Assembly: GCA_026122225.1 (NCBI GenBank)
Contig: JANEZZ010000728.1
Coordinates: 3,534,001 to 3,598,000, forward strand
Direction of reading: 5' to 3'
Length of the DNA stretch: 64,000 bases
Origin: Heloderma charlesbogerti
Lineage: Eukaryota; Chordata; Lepidosauria; Squamata; Helodermatidae
The translations under genes and the position numbers were made by a program. This document shows, piece after piece, positions 44,488 through 54,751 of this stretch; position 1 is the first letter of the stretch; every line of letters starts with the position of its first letter. The notes beneath the pieces are model-generated. The model was not told where the DNA came from. It did not search any database and saw nothing but the letters and a program-made list of their open reading frames with translations.

Positions 44488-44865
44488 ACCTTCTGCCCAG
44501 CGATCATTATAGCAATCAGTTAATGTAGTAGCTGGGATAAACTATGATGTTTTCTCAGATGACTGTACTTTGAGTGTTCAGAAAATATAACATTCTCACA
44601 GCAAAGTGTGCAGACTATGGAAAACCAAATGGGAAGTAAATATGTGAATGCAAGGTGTGCAGACTATGGAAAACCAAATGGGAAATAAATGTGCATCTAC
44701 TGTGTAGGTTGGGCAGGAAGCTAACAGAGAAGCAAGTGACTTTTTGTACTTTTGAACAAGGAACTATGTGGTGGTGGAGGAACTAGTACCAACAGCACTG
44801 CTTAAAAATATGTGCAGATGCTGACACAATGAAATCTGGCATATGCTGGGGAGGGGGGAAACTAA

Positions 44866-45245
44866 TTTATTTATTTATTTATTTATTTATTTAATTTATT
44901 AATCGCCCATCTGACTGGTCACCCAGCCACTCTGGGCGATGTACAACCCACCATAAAACAATTTAAAACAATAAAATTTTACCATAAATTTTTTTTTAAA
45001 ATACCCTAACCCACCCCAAATGCCTGCCTGAACAACCACGTTTTTAATGCACGACGGAAGCTCATTAAAGAGGGGGCATGACGGAGTTCCCTAGGGAGGG
45101 AGTTCCACAGAGTGGGGGCCACCACAGAGAAGGCCCTCTCCCTCGTCCCCACCAGTCTAGCTGTCCTGGCTGATGGGACAGAGAGAAGGCCATCCGAGGC
45201 TGATCTTGTTAAGCGGCCTGTCTGGTGTTGCTGGAGGCGCTCCTT
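44866..45245 (-). mobile_element. LINE 3' end (L2/CR1-clade-like) with (TTTA)n tail
   Basis: A (TTTA)n run at 44866-44896 is the tail. Read on the minus strand the body contains gatggccttctctctgtccc, gagagggccttctctgtggt and ggccccca-ctctgtggaactccctccc, a standard end of a vertebrate LINE ORF ('G-R-AFSV-V-A-P-x-LWNSLP' coding pattern), then a 3' UTR. The exact clade is not resolved. Confidence 0.65.
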
Positions 45246-45387
45246 AATTTGTGCTGGTTTCCAATTTGTGGGTTGATTTCTATGGGCATATAGACAATTT
45301 TGTTAAAGAGCAGGTTTACACCAGAGAACACTTCTCTCAGGGCACATCTACACGAAAATTTTAAGTTAGTTAAAATTGGGTTTAGGC

Positions 45388-45475
45388 TGCAATCCTGTGC
45401 ATACTTACCTGGGAGTAAGATCCATTGAATTCAATCAGACTGACTTCTGAGAAGACATGCATAACACTATGCTGT
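45388..45475. mobile_element. Family-D palindromic repeat
   Basis: ggctgcaatcctgtgcatac, ttacctgggagtaagatcca and ttgaattcaatcagactgac followed by ttctgagaagacatgcat make an inverted-repeat unit very common in squamate DNA. Related partial copies are at 20571, 34557 and 60576. Confidence 0.65.
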
Positions 45476-45549
45476 TAAATGCATAACCTTTGTCCAAGAA
45501 TCCTGGGAATTATCAACTGGTAAAATTATTGAGGATCTCTTCTAAGTTT

Positions 45550-46022
45550 CACATATGAAGCTGTGTTATTATGAATCAAACTGACCTGCCTAGCTCAGCA
45601 CTATCCTACGTCAGTAGGTAGCAGCTTACCAGACTATCAAGCAAGGCTGTCTCAAGACATTTTGCAGCCTGCGATGAAGGAGAAGATGTCATCCTCTCAT
45701 ATACAATGTATTGAAACTGACCTGGCAATAGAAGCTTACTTCAACACTGGTGATGGAACAATATCCTCTGCCAGACTCAAAGGCAGCTGGCTAGTTTTAG
45801 GGACACAGAACAGACCTCTAACACTTGGCCACTGCTCCCTACCCGCTAGCATCTGCTGCCTGAGTTGGCCATTTCACTCTGGTAGGGCCAGCCCTGGTCT
45901 CAATCAGAAGCTGTTCCTAACCATACTATTTGAGATCCTTTTAACTGGGGATGCTAGGAACTGAACCTGAGTCTTTTGGATGCAGAGTACATGTTCTACC
46001 ACTGAGCCATGGGCCTTTCCCC
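45550..46022 (-). mobile_element. tRNA-derived SINE interrupted by a hAT-like MITE
   Basis: On the minus strand the head is at about 46018: tggctcagtggtagaacatg (A box), then ggttcagttcctagcatccc (B box). The tail half is the 'agctgtgttattatgaatca ... cctagctcagcactatcc' block at 45550-45625. Between them, about 45640-45897, lies a separate unit with ends caaggctgtctcaag and gggccagccctgg. The 8-mers tatcaagc and tctcaatc flank it, a possible decayed target duplication. Confidence 0.7.
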
Positions 46023-46555
46023 TATTTCATCAAGGGGTACAGAACCTTCTTAGAACTACAATTCCTTGGGTTTTGTCCTTGGCAGTTAAACAGGTTTGAC
46101 ATGTAGACATGTCAGAAATTAGCAGGTTTTGATTTTGCAGTGCTGTACTGAGTAGTACCAAGCTGCCTGTCTGTAAGTATTGCTCAACTGAAGCCAATTG
46201 ATCTATGGAGTACTACATCTGAATAGTCCAGTTCTTGCTATGTAAGCCTATGTTGGCACATCACCAGAATTTGTGGGCAACTGTTGAGTTTAGCAGCCAC
46301 TTGGGGCAGTTCTGTTTCAAATTTTGCTGCAGGAGGATAGGATGAGGCATGAGAAAGGGATTTGCATTTCTGCTCCTTTTACATTACATGAGTGCAGTGG
46401 TGGAAGGGGGATGGTCCTAATGAGAACAGAAATGACGGAAATTTGGAAATTTAAAAATTATTGCAAATATGTACAAATTTTATTTATTTATTTATTTGTG
46501 GAAATGGTACCACCGAATATCATAACATCTCTCATGGAAACATATTGGTATGAAA
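46023..46555. other. Intergenic, nothing recognised
   Basis: There is a (TTTA)n run at 46480-46496. No gene is seen. Confidence 0.3.
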
Positions 46556-46559
46556 TGAT

Positions 46560-47235
46560 CAGGGCTGGAACTAAGAATTTTGGTGCCCAGGACAAAACAC
46601 ATGAAATGCACCCCTAAGCCAACCCCGTGTTTTATAATATAAAAAATTAATAAGAGTTGTAATAAAATTATAAATAACAAGCACATAGCCTTTAAATATT
46701 CATTTCAACTGAGGTAACATTAGAATAGCAATTAAATAAGGAACATTAAAAAATAATAATTATTGTAATGTTTATTACATCAGTAGAAAATTTGTGAATA
46801 TAATGTAGACTATTTACAGTAACATACAATAGTACTGATAGAATAAACTATAAAATGAAACACACACCCCCTCACAGATTATACTTATTTGGTCACACAG
46901 AATATTAGAAAAATCACAAAATTATAAAGATCTTTCAAATTGTTAACTTATAATGTAACCCAACACACATTAATTGCAGCAAAATCATTAATGGGCCTTG
47001 GAAATGGGCCTGCTGATGACATTTGGTATTACCCATTGCCAGTAATCTCATCAAACACATTTGTTGGTAAATAATGTGTGCTATTATACATATACACTAT
47101 CATATTATACTATGTATAATTATATCATATTATGTATAGTATATGTATATATTATACATATACTATACATATACATTAATCATGATTTTGGTGCCCCTTT
47201 GAATCAGGCACCTAGGGCAATAGCCCCACCCACCT
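46560..47235. mobile_element. Possible AT-rich hAT-like element
   Basis: The left reads agggctggaactaagaattt followed by tggtgcccagg, and the right carries gattttggtgcccctttgaa and 'ccacccacctcaccctag'. The paired 'tttTGGTGCCC' blocks are in direct rather than inverted orientation, so the class is uncertain. The interior is very AT-rich, with a TATACATA-like alternating tract at 47085-47180. Confidence 0.3.
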
Positions 47236-47610
47236 CACCCTAGTTTGTGCCCCGTGATTGATGGTAGGGGAAGAAGACTTGCTCAGAGAGGAGACCAAGA
47301 TTTGGCAATGGACAGATACAAAAATGTGTGGCTTTTCACGTGGCCCTTAGCAGATACATCTCTTCCTTCAAACTATGTACACTGTGTGTCCCTCAAGAGG
47401 AAATATACACTTTTCTTTCATGTTCCTTTAAAATATACATGGGATAGACTAGGATATACATGTTTTAAAAAAGAATGGGGCATCTCAACTTACATTAGTG
47501 CAAGGCCAGATCGATCCAAAGGCTCTAGGAATGGAGCTCCAGAAATGAAGTTGCTTAGGGAAGTAGTCATGTACACTTAAGTAGACATAATAAAATAACA
47601 GTAGTAACAT

Positions 47611-47676
47611 GCAATCCTATGCATGTTTTAGACAGAAACAAGTCCTATCGCTCCCAGCATTTCCCAGCTAGCATGC
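47611..47676. mobile_element. Palindromic MITE, family A, left half
   Basis: gcaatcctatgcatgtttta followed by gacagaaacaagtcctat and ctcccagcatttcccagcta matches the left arm of the copies at 395 and 56395. The right arm is absent. Confidence 0.75.
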
Positions 47677-48640
47677 ACCCTTAATTTTTTTTTTTTAAAC
47701 CACAGCCACCTTGAGCGCCATTTTTTGGTAGAAAGACAATGCAATTCATAGCAGCCTAATGGGGCTCACAGATGGCCTCTTAACTAGACAGTGACCAAAC
47801 CCAGACCTGCTTAGTGTCAGAAAAGTTGCTCTATCATCTGCCTTTAGACTATTCATTTCAATGGGTTTAAGCTTGCTTAATTCTGTATTGGATTGTGGCC
47901 TCAGTGTCAGACACATGTTACATGTAGCAAACAGCCTACTAGAGGTACAACAACAGGTGTCTATGTATTACATTGAGATCAACAAACCACTTAAACTGAC
48001 GTATGTGCACAGGATTATGTAAGAATGGTGTTATTTACATTACTGACAATTATCCCCCCTCTAAGGAAATACATAATAGATATGGTGTGAAACAGTGGCT
48101 CCAATGTCATAGGGCAGTGATCTGCTCTGGGTTTCAGTCAGAACCACTCAAAACTACAAAGGAGCTATCAGAGGTGCTGAATCCTCTCCCCACAATAAAT
48201 TCAGCACCTTGGATATCTCCTTCAGAGCTCTGGCTGGTACTGATTGAAACCCAGAGTAGATTTACCATGCCACTGATATCGGAGCCACCAGCCTCCACTG
48301 GTGTGAAAGACAGAAACTATACAACACAATAATAGGGAATTGTATGTACAATTCTCCTATTATTGTTCTTAATAAGTAGGCAGGGGCTGCTGAACACTTT
48401 CCCCTCTGGCTATTTTTCTTCTCAAACCTGCTTTTATACCCATAGCAAAAAAGATACAGATATGTGCAGAGGATAAAGTGCCCCCCCCCTGCAAAAAAAA
48501 GCAGAAGAGAAAGGGTTAATCTGCACCTCTTCTCTTCTCCCCAGGACATCCTCCACTAAAGTTTGTAGCCTCCTGAGGCTGCTTTTGTTTTTCTGGTTTA
48601 AATAAAAAAAAAACAACCCAGGAGAAAGACACACATAGCT
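47677..48640. other. Intergenic with repeat block near 48230-48305
   Basis: 48100-48305 holds an inverted pair, ctctgggtttcagtcagaac (48125) and actgattgaaacccagagta (48238), the ends of a small inverted-repeat element related to 39290-39380. The rest is unassigned. Confidence 0.4.
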
Positions 48641-48644
48641 ATAT

Positions 48645-49062
48645 GGCTTTGGACCGGGCTACCTGAAAGACTGCCTTCTCCCATATGAGCCTGTCCAGTC
48701 CTTAAGATGTTTTAGAGAGGCCCTTCTTTTGAGTCCACCACCTTCAGAGGTGTGTTTGGTGGAGAAAAAGAGACGGCCTTTTCGGTGGTTGCTCCCAGGC
48801 TGTGGAACTCCCTCCCAAGAGGGGCTAGGTTCTCTCCCTCTCTGCTGTCCTTCCCGTGGCAGGCAAAGACTGCTTTATTCAAAAAGGCCTTTGGCCTGTA
48901 AGTGAGTCTGTGAGTTGGGTGCTATTTTTATTCTGTAATTGTTATATTTTTATTGTATTTTAATGTGTTTTATTGCTTTAATCTATTTTAAATTGTTTTG
49001 TAAGCTGCCTTGAGTCCCATTTTTTGATAGAAAGGCAAGTATTTATCAAATAAATATATAAG
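48645..49062 (+). mobile_element. LINE 3' end (L2/CR1-clade-like)
   Basis: gacggccttttcggtggttg followed by ctcccaggctgtggaactcc and ctcccaag is the end of a LINE ORF with the usual '(F)SVVAPRLWNSLP'-type coding. The 3' UTR runs through taagctgccttgagtcccat and ends at aaataaatatata. It is similar in kind to the minus-strand unit at 44866-45245. Confidence 0.65.
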
Positions 49063-50378
49063 TAACTGCATATCTAATGTAGTTTCAGCCTCAAGACTAT
49101 TTGCAAAATGGGACTCAATTTTTTTTTAAAAAAATGATGCTTAGAGGTTAGAAGGTTTGGAAAATGTCTTATTTTATATTCACCTAATTTTAATTTATTA
49201 TTTGTACAATAGGCTTTCCTGAATTTTCCAAAGTGCTGTTGTCTGAAAACTGCTGAAAAACCATTCTATTTTTATGCTATATTTTTGGGCTTTGATATCA
49301 GAGTTCAATCAATAGTTATGCTGCAACCTGGCATATGACATTAGAAGGAGAATTTTGTTTTTCATTTTTAAATAGCTTATGTTTAAATATTAAGCAGCAA
49401 GGTAGTTCTGTTGGCACTTAAAAGGCCATTAAACATGGAGATCCGTTTGTGCTCTATAATTTTGGATCTATATTGATAAATTATCTGTGAAGTCATTTTA
49501 CAATGTTACGATGGTCCAAATGAGAAGCATCCAACAAGTCCATTACTGCAACACATTTTTGTCTCAGTGGGGAAAGCGTGATGAATTCTCAATTATTTCT
49601 GTGGCTAGGAAAATATGTAAATTGAGGCAATAGTACATAATTGGGCATCCCAGCATTTCCAGGAAGTAAACACTTGGGTGAAACTTCCTATTTCTGTATC
49701 TGCAGATATTTCCCATACAACTCCACCACATATCTTGGTATCCTGCTCCTTGACTCGCTTCAGAAAATGAAACAAAACTGTCCCGTCTTTGTATTTGAGT
49801 GTGTTGTGATGTTCCATAAAGTTCCTATAAGAAGGAGCTAAAATGCTATTCTACAACTCAAGTCAATATAATATGATAGTTTGTGTTGGTCTAATACAGG
49901 AGAGACCTACTTTTCATCTGAGTGATGTCATGGAGCTCCCAGTCTATACAAACAGCTCTTTGAACAAAAGATACAGTGCTCAAGATAGGTAATTTGACTC
50001 GAGAGTGTGTCATGCAGGCATTGTCTATCAAGAACAATTGTTAAGAAACAGGACGTATACTGGATACCTGCAGTCACAGAGCTTTTGTTGCTTCTTCATA
50101 TCTTTCAGGATCTTGTTTATATTGTGTTGGCATTCATTGAACTATCTGATGTTTTTGTACACCACTACAGAGCTTTTTCTACATACATAATTCTCTTTTA
50201 TCACAGAATTTCTCAGCCAGTTTGTATATATGAGATTGGCAGTAGTGTCTTAATTCTACAATGTCCTTCATTATATGTGGCACTTCAAATGTCTACATGA
50301 TATGCATCTTTTAATAGTCAGTGCCCTCATACAACTAGAACCTGAAGTTATCCTATGAAGCCGATTGCCAGGATATTC
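49063..50378. other. Intergenic, nothing recognised
   Basis: AT-rich sequence without coding evidence. Confidence 0.35.
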
Positions 50379-50379
50379 A

Positions 50380-50722
50380 GATAAAAGGAAGCACTTCTTC
50401 ACACAGCGCACAGTTAAACTATGGAATTCGCTACCACAGGATGTAGTGATGGCCAGAAATTTGGATGGCTTTAAAAGGGGATTAGACAAATTTATGGAAG
50501 ATAAGGCTATCAATGGCTGCTAGTCCTGGTAACTATATGCTGCTACTACGTCCAGTTTCAAAGGCAGTATGCCAATGTACACCAGTTGCTGGGAAACATG
50601 ACTGGAAGGGTGTTATCGCACTCATGTCCTACAGAAGCAGCTACTCACCACATTCTGTGTGAACAGAATGCTGGCCTAAATGGACCCTTGATTTGATCCA
50701 GCATGGCTCTTACGTTCTTATG
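50380..50722 (+). mobile_element. CR1-like LINE 3' end (different subfamily)
   Basis: aaaggaagcacttcttcaca followed by cagcgcacagttaaactatg and 'gaattcgctaccacaggatg' encodes the familiar 'K-x-FFTQRTVKLWNSLPQD'-like ending of CR1-group ORF2. The 3' UTR ends 'cttgatttgatccagcatgg ctcttacgttcttatgc'. The ending differs from the ATTCTATG type at 55.9 kb. Confidence 0.7.
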
Positions 50723-50764
50723 CTTTTGAGCATTATCTTTCTATTATTGTGTATTCAATATTGC

Positions 50765-50990
50765 ATCATACGTTATTTATTTTATTTAAAATATTTGTAG
50801 TCCACCTTATCTTGAAGAGATCTAGACAGTTTACAACAAGTCAGTAATTTAACAATTAAAAACATCTTTCCATTTTAAAACATAACATAAAACACAAAAC
50901 AGTAGCAAACCACAATGGCAGCTGGGGGGTTGGGGAGAGCCGTAGCTCCATGGAGTAAGGGCAGGATAAAAGTGTAATAAATAAAGCTAG
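50765..50990 (-). mobile_element. LINE/SINE tail-like AT-rich block
   Basis: tagtccaccttatcttgaag followed by agatctagacagtttacaac resembles the reverse of the 'gtaaaccgcctagagac'-type LINE 3' tail. It is short and diverged. Confidence 0.35.
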
Positions 50991-52129
50991 GGCCTTATTC
51001 CTGGCAGGGCTGTGTCTTAGCATGTATTTTCAATGCCAGGTTTCATCCCTGGACCATATGAAGATGATGATGATGAAGAAGAAGCTGCTGCCGTCCCTGA
51101 GCAAGTACAAACTACATTTCCTTCACAATGGCGTAACCACAGAGATTCTCCAAACATCAGAAATTAGCGAGAAAGGCTTCCAGAACAGAGGGTGGTTTTT
51201 CAAGACAGACTTGAGTCTCAGTATCTCTTTTGTGTGTGAGTGTGTGCAAGTTAAGCACTGTCAAAAATATCCAATCAATAGTTCTCCCAGTCCTCCTGAA
51301 GGCTATACAGGATGGCCATGATCTAGCTAACATTAAACACTTTCAGTTTCATTGATTTCAGTGGAAATCAGTTAAGCACATGCTTAATTGAAATAGAGGT
51401 TAAATGTACTGAAGTTTGACTGGATCATGTTCAGTATTACCAACCAATATTTTTGGAGTTGGATCAACTTTTCAGAATGGTAGTATAGAATATTTAAGAA
51501 ATAAACACCATGACCACTAGATTTTAGCATTTATAGATTGTTCATAGTCTTCAATAATTCCTGCAGCAGTACAATAAATCTTTTTCGGTAGGCCAGTGTT
51601 ATTATCATCTGCATGTTACATATGTGCTCAGTCTAGTTGATACGGGCTTACTTATGGAGTTCATGTCAGAGACAAAACTCTCACAGAGATTTCCTGGTTT
51701 ATATCTCGGTCTCTTCGTGGCTATGCTACACCAGCTAAAACAAATAACAAGCTAAATAAATACTGTTGCTATTAAATATGTAGTCAGTGCCAATGGTATG
51801 GCAGACATTGAAAGGACATAGTCCTTCCTTCCAGAAAGCTTGGCATCTACATTGGATGTTCAAGATTTGTGCTGGTGTCATGAAAGGTCAGGAACTAATG
51901 AGGTGTGGGAATGGGAGGTATCAAATGATTATGGGTGACTGGGTTAAGATGAGGCTAAGATTGATCAGAAAAGGCTCTGACAAGAGAGGAGCAGTGGCTG
52001 AGGCTGCCTGATGAATAAGAGCGGGCAGCATGGGACCTAGCAAAATCAGGACCAGGCATGGGCACTGGAATGGGACATAGAGATAAAAAATTAGGAGATG
52101 AGCCTGATTGAAATGTAGCAGGGACAAAG
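50991..52129. other. Intergenic, nothing firmly recognised
   Basis: A (GAT/GAA)n tract lies at 51060-51085; a short acidic frame over it is noted as a weak finding. Confidence 0.3.
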
Positions 52130-52137
52130 GGATAAGG

Positions 52138-53630
52138 CAGGGGTCCCCAATGTGGTGCCCGTGGGTACCTCCAATGGTGTCTCCAAATGGGTCCCCAACA
52201 ACAAAAAATGATTCCCCCCATTTTTAAAACACACACACACACAATACATGAAATGCATACAAATTTCTCGCAATTATACATGGGTTTCAACAAAAGTGGA
52301 CCAAATATCCAAATAAGTATCCATTTGACGGTGGTGTCTATATGCCATCTGTTCAAATACTGAAAGCATTGTTAGGTCCTCAATCCATAGCATTATAGGA
52401 GGCGAGTGTTTATCCTTCCAATGTTGTAATATCAGGCTTTTATAGCTGTCAAAAGGGTGCAGAGAATCCATTTCTAGGGATGGCGGAGAATTTCTCCACG
52501 AATCTCGGGGAGGCCGAATGCCAACGCATTCGGCCCCCCGAAATTGACAGTGAAATTCTCCGCCCCCCTGCCCCCTCCCGGGATGGGACTTACCTCCTTC
52601 GAATGTCCCTCTCAGCGGCGGGTCCCGGTGGTGGTTTGGCGGCGTTTCGGCGGTGGCCGGTCTTCCGACCGGCTGCCGCCACCACCATTACAAAGTAAAT
52701 GTAAAAAAATAACAACACACACACGTGATAGGCTACGTAATGATTTACGTAGCCTATCACGGCTAGATTTCCAAAGTCAGCCATGATAGGCTACGTAAGT
52801 CGTTACGTAGCCTATCACGGGTGACTTTGAAAAAAAAAAAATGGGCGCTGCCATTTGCGTCCCTTATTTGGGCCCGGGTAGTCTACATAAAGATTTATGT
52901 AGACTACAGCGAAAATAAGGGCAATGCTATTTGCGTACGTGCTTTTCCCCCCCCCCCAAAGTCACCCGTGATAGGCTACGTAACGATTTACGTAGCCTAT
53001 CACGGCTGACTTTGGAAATCTAGCCGTGATAGGCTACGTAAATCATTACGTAGCCTATCATGTGTGTGTGTGGGGGGTTTTTTACATTTACTTTTTTATT
53101 TTGCGGCCGGGGAGACAGGGTGCTCCTCCCCGGCCTGAATTTCGGCCGGGCGGGGCGCCTCCCCCCGCCTGAACTTCGGGGGGAGAACTGAAGTGCCTCC
53201 CCCCCACTGCGAAGCAAGCTGCGGGACCAGGTAAGGGACTTTCATCCATCCTTACCATTTACACTGACCATTTGTTAATTTCCATGAAGCAGGTAAATAA
53301 ATGAGCATTCCAGTACAAAATTTATCTGTGTAATAACTTCCTCCCCAAAAGAAGCAACTACTGGACATTGCCAAAAACATATGCTTAGAAGAAACATTAG
53401 TTGTATTACACTGCCAGCAATTAGCTGAATTACACAATCTCTTATTAAAGACACATTGCAGTGTCCAATAGACACAAAGCAAAGGTTTTTGCTGCATAAG
53501 ATGCAGCCTAAGATCCATAGATGCGACAGGTGGACACCAAATACCTGATTAGGCATTTTGTGGTGGTGCCCACAGCATGCTGTCAAATTGCCAAATGTGT
53601 TCATGGGGCCAAAAAGGTTGGGAACCCCTG
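52138..53630. mobile_element. hAT-type DNA transposon carrying nested insertions
   Basis: The terminal inverted repeats are caggggtccccaa (52138-52150) and ttgggaacccctg (53618-53630). A perfect 8-bp target duplication ggataagg flanks them (52130-52137, 53631-53638). CAGGGGTCCCCAA is a well-known hAT/Charlie-like terminus. The subterminal 'gtggtgccc' blocks also match. No transposase frame is seen. The interior is mostly foreign: a repeat body in two pieces (about 52240-52478 and 53240-53560) and a foldback unit between them. Confidence 0.85.
52479..53240. mobile_element. Nested foldback element with five palindromes
   Basis: Four 36-bp palindromes built on gataggctacgtaa / ttacgtagcctatc lie at 52725-52760, 52783-52818, 52968-53003 and 53026-53061. 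A fifth, 30 bp, on tagtctacataaa / tttatgtagacta, lies at the centre (52878-52907). The spacers between the first pair and the last pair are exact reverse complements (ggctagatttccaaagtcag + cc). Outside these, 'agtaaatgtaaaaaa' and its reverse complement continue the symmetry. GC-rich outer segments with 'gggacttacct' and, inverted, 'gtcccttacct' form the ends. No coding capacity is apparent. Confidence 0.8.
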
Positions 53631-53639
53631 GGATAAGGT

Positions 53640-54700
53640 GTAAAGCAGAAGTACAGAAGTGGAATGGGGGCGGGGGAAACATATTTCCCCCCACCATACC
53701 ATCCATGAACTGGATAACATCAGAGGGTGTGGCCACTTCCACTAATGTCATCAGTCCTCCATCCAAGGGGATCATGGGACTTGTGACATTCTTCAAATAG
53801 TTACTTCTCCTTAGCAATGCTCCTGGAAGGTGCTAGGACTTGAATGTGCCCTGAAATGAAGCCCATTGACCTAGAAGCCTGGCTCTCTTGGGGATGGGTG
53901 GGGACAGCAGTTGATAGTTAGCAGCGTGGGAAACATTCATATGCAAATAGATGCTGCATGTACTCAGAAGCACTCTCCCTTTAGTACATGTTTCAGGTGA
54001 TCAAAAAACGATTTCAGTGCTGTGCCAGCCCTGCTTGCTGTGTCCATCAATTATTTTTCTGTAGCTACTCTCCCAAAGTGGGTTTCTTCCAGCAGAGTTC
54101 ACACTTCTGGTATTGGACTTCAGCTCAGGAGGGAAACATTTGAGGGTACAGAAGACAGGATGGTCAGGATTTAGTCCACATGTCCCTTTTTACTGTAAAA
54201 CATTGACTTCCCGTCCTTTTTTATATGTATCTGGGGCAGATCTAGATTTTTAAAAAGGCCTGCCACCATCATGTTGAATCTGTTCATTTGAACAGACTGG
54301 TCAGAGGCAAGGAGCAGGAAGCAGAGATTTTCCACAGTGGTACCCTTTCTTTAGACCTCCCTTCCCAGGGAAGCTTGTAAACTACCTCTTCCCTTACGGA
54401 AGCTAATTAAAACATTTATATTTTAGCAAGGGTTCTGAGGATGAGGAAGCTTGCTGTTTTAAATTATAAGGGAGAGTATTTAATTTACTGCTGTCTCTCT
54501 CTCTCTGTGTGTGTTTATTAAAGCTGTGCTGTTTTAAATGGTTGCAAGCTGTAATTTTAATCATTATTTAATAACTATGTATTTGCTTTGAGTTGGAATT
54601 TGCTGTTATTAAATACTGTAGTTGGTGGAAATTTTGTAAGCTGGTCTGAGAGCACACTTGGGCCCTGTGCTGAGGAATGAATGAATAAATGAATAAATTA
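53640..54700. other. Intergenic, nothing recognised
   Basis: A (CT)n/(GT)n run lies at 54494-54511. The 54560-54700 stretch ends in an (AATG/AATA)n-like tail (gaatgaatgaataaatgaat) just before the CR1, suggesting a degraded retroelement tail. Confidence 0.35.
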
Positions 54701-54751
54701 CAAAGTGTTTTTCAGTCATTCAAAAATATCCAGTTCCATACATATATTATG

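Noticed and set aside
42410..44507. Long frames on the strand opposite BovB copies (for example 43512-44036 minus, 42615-43115 minus)
   Set aside because: They mirror the undamaged sense ORF and recur identically opposite every BovB copy. They have no known domain, and the sense strand explains the sequence fully.
52725..53061. Reading the palindrome cluster as a CRISPR-like or tandem-repeat array
   Set aside because: The units are inverted and mirror-symmetric around a different central palindrome, and the spacers are reverse complements of each other, which indicates a foldback.
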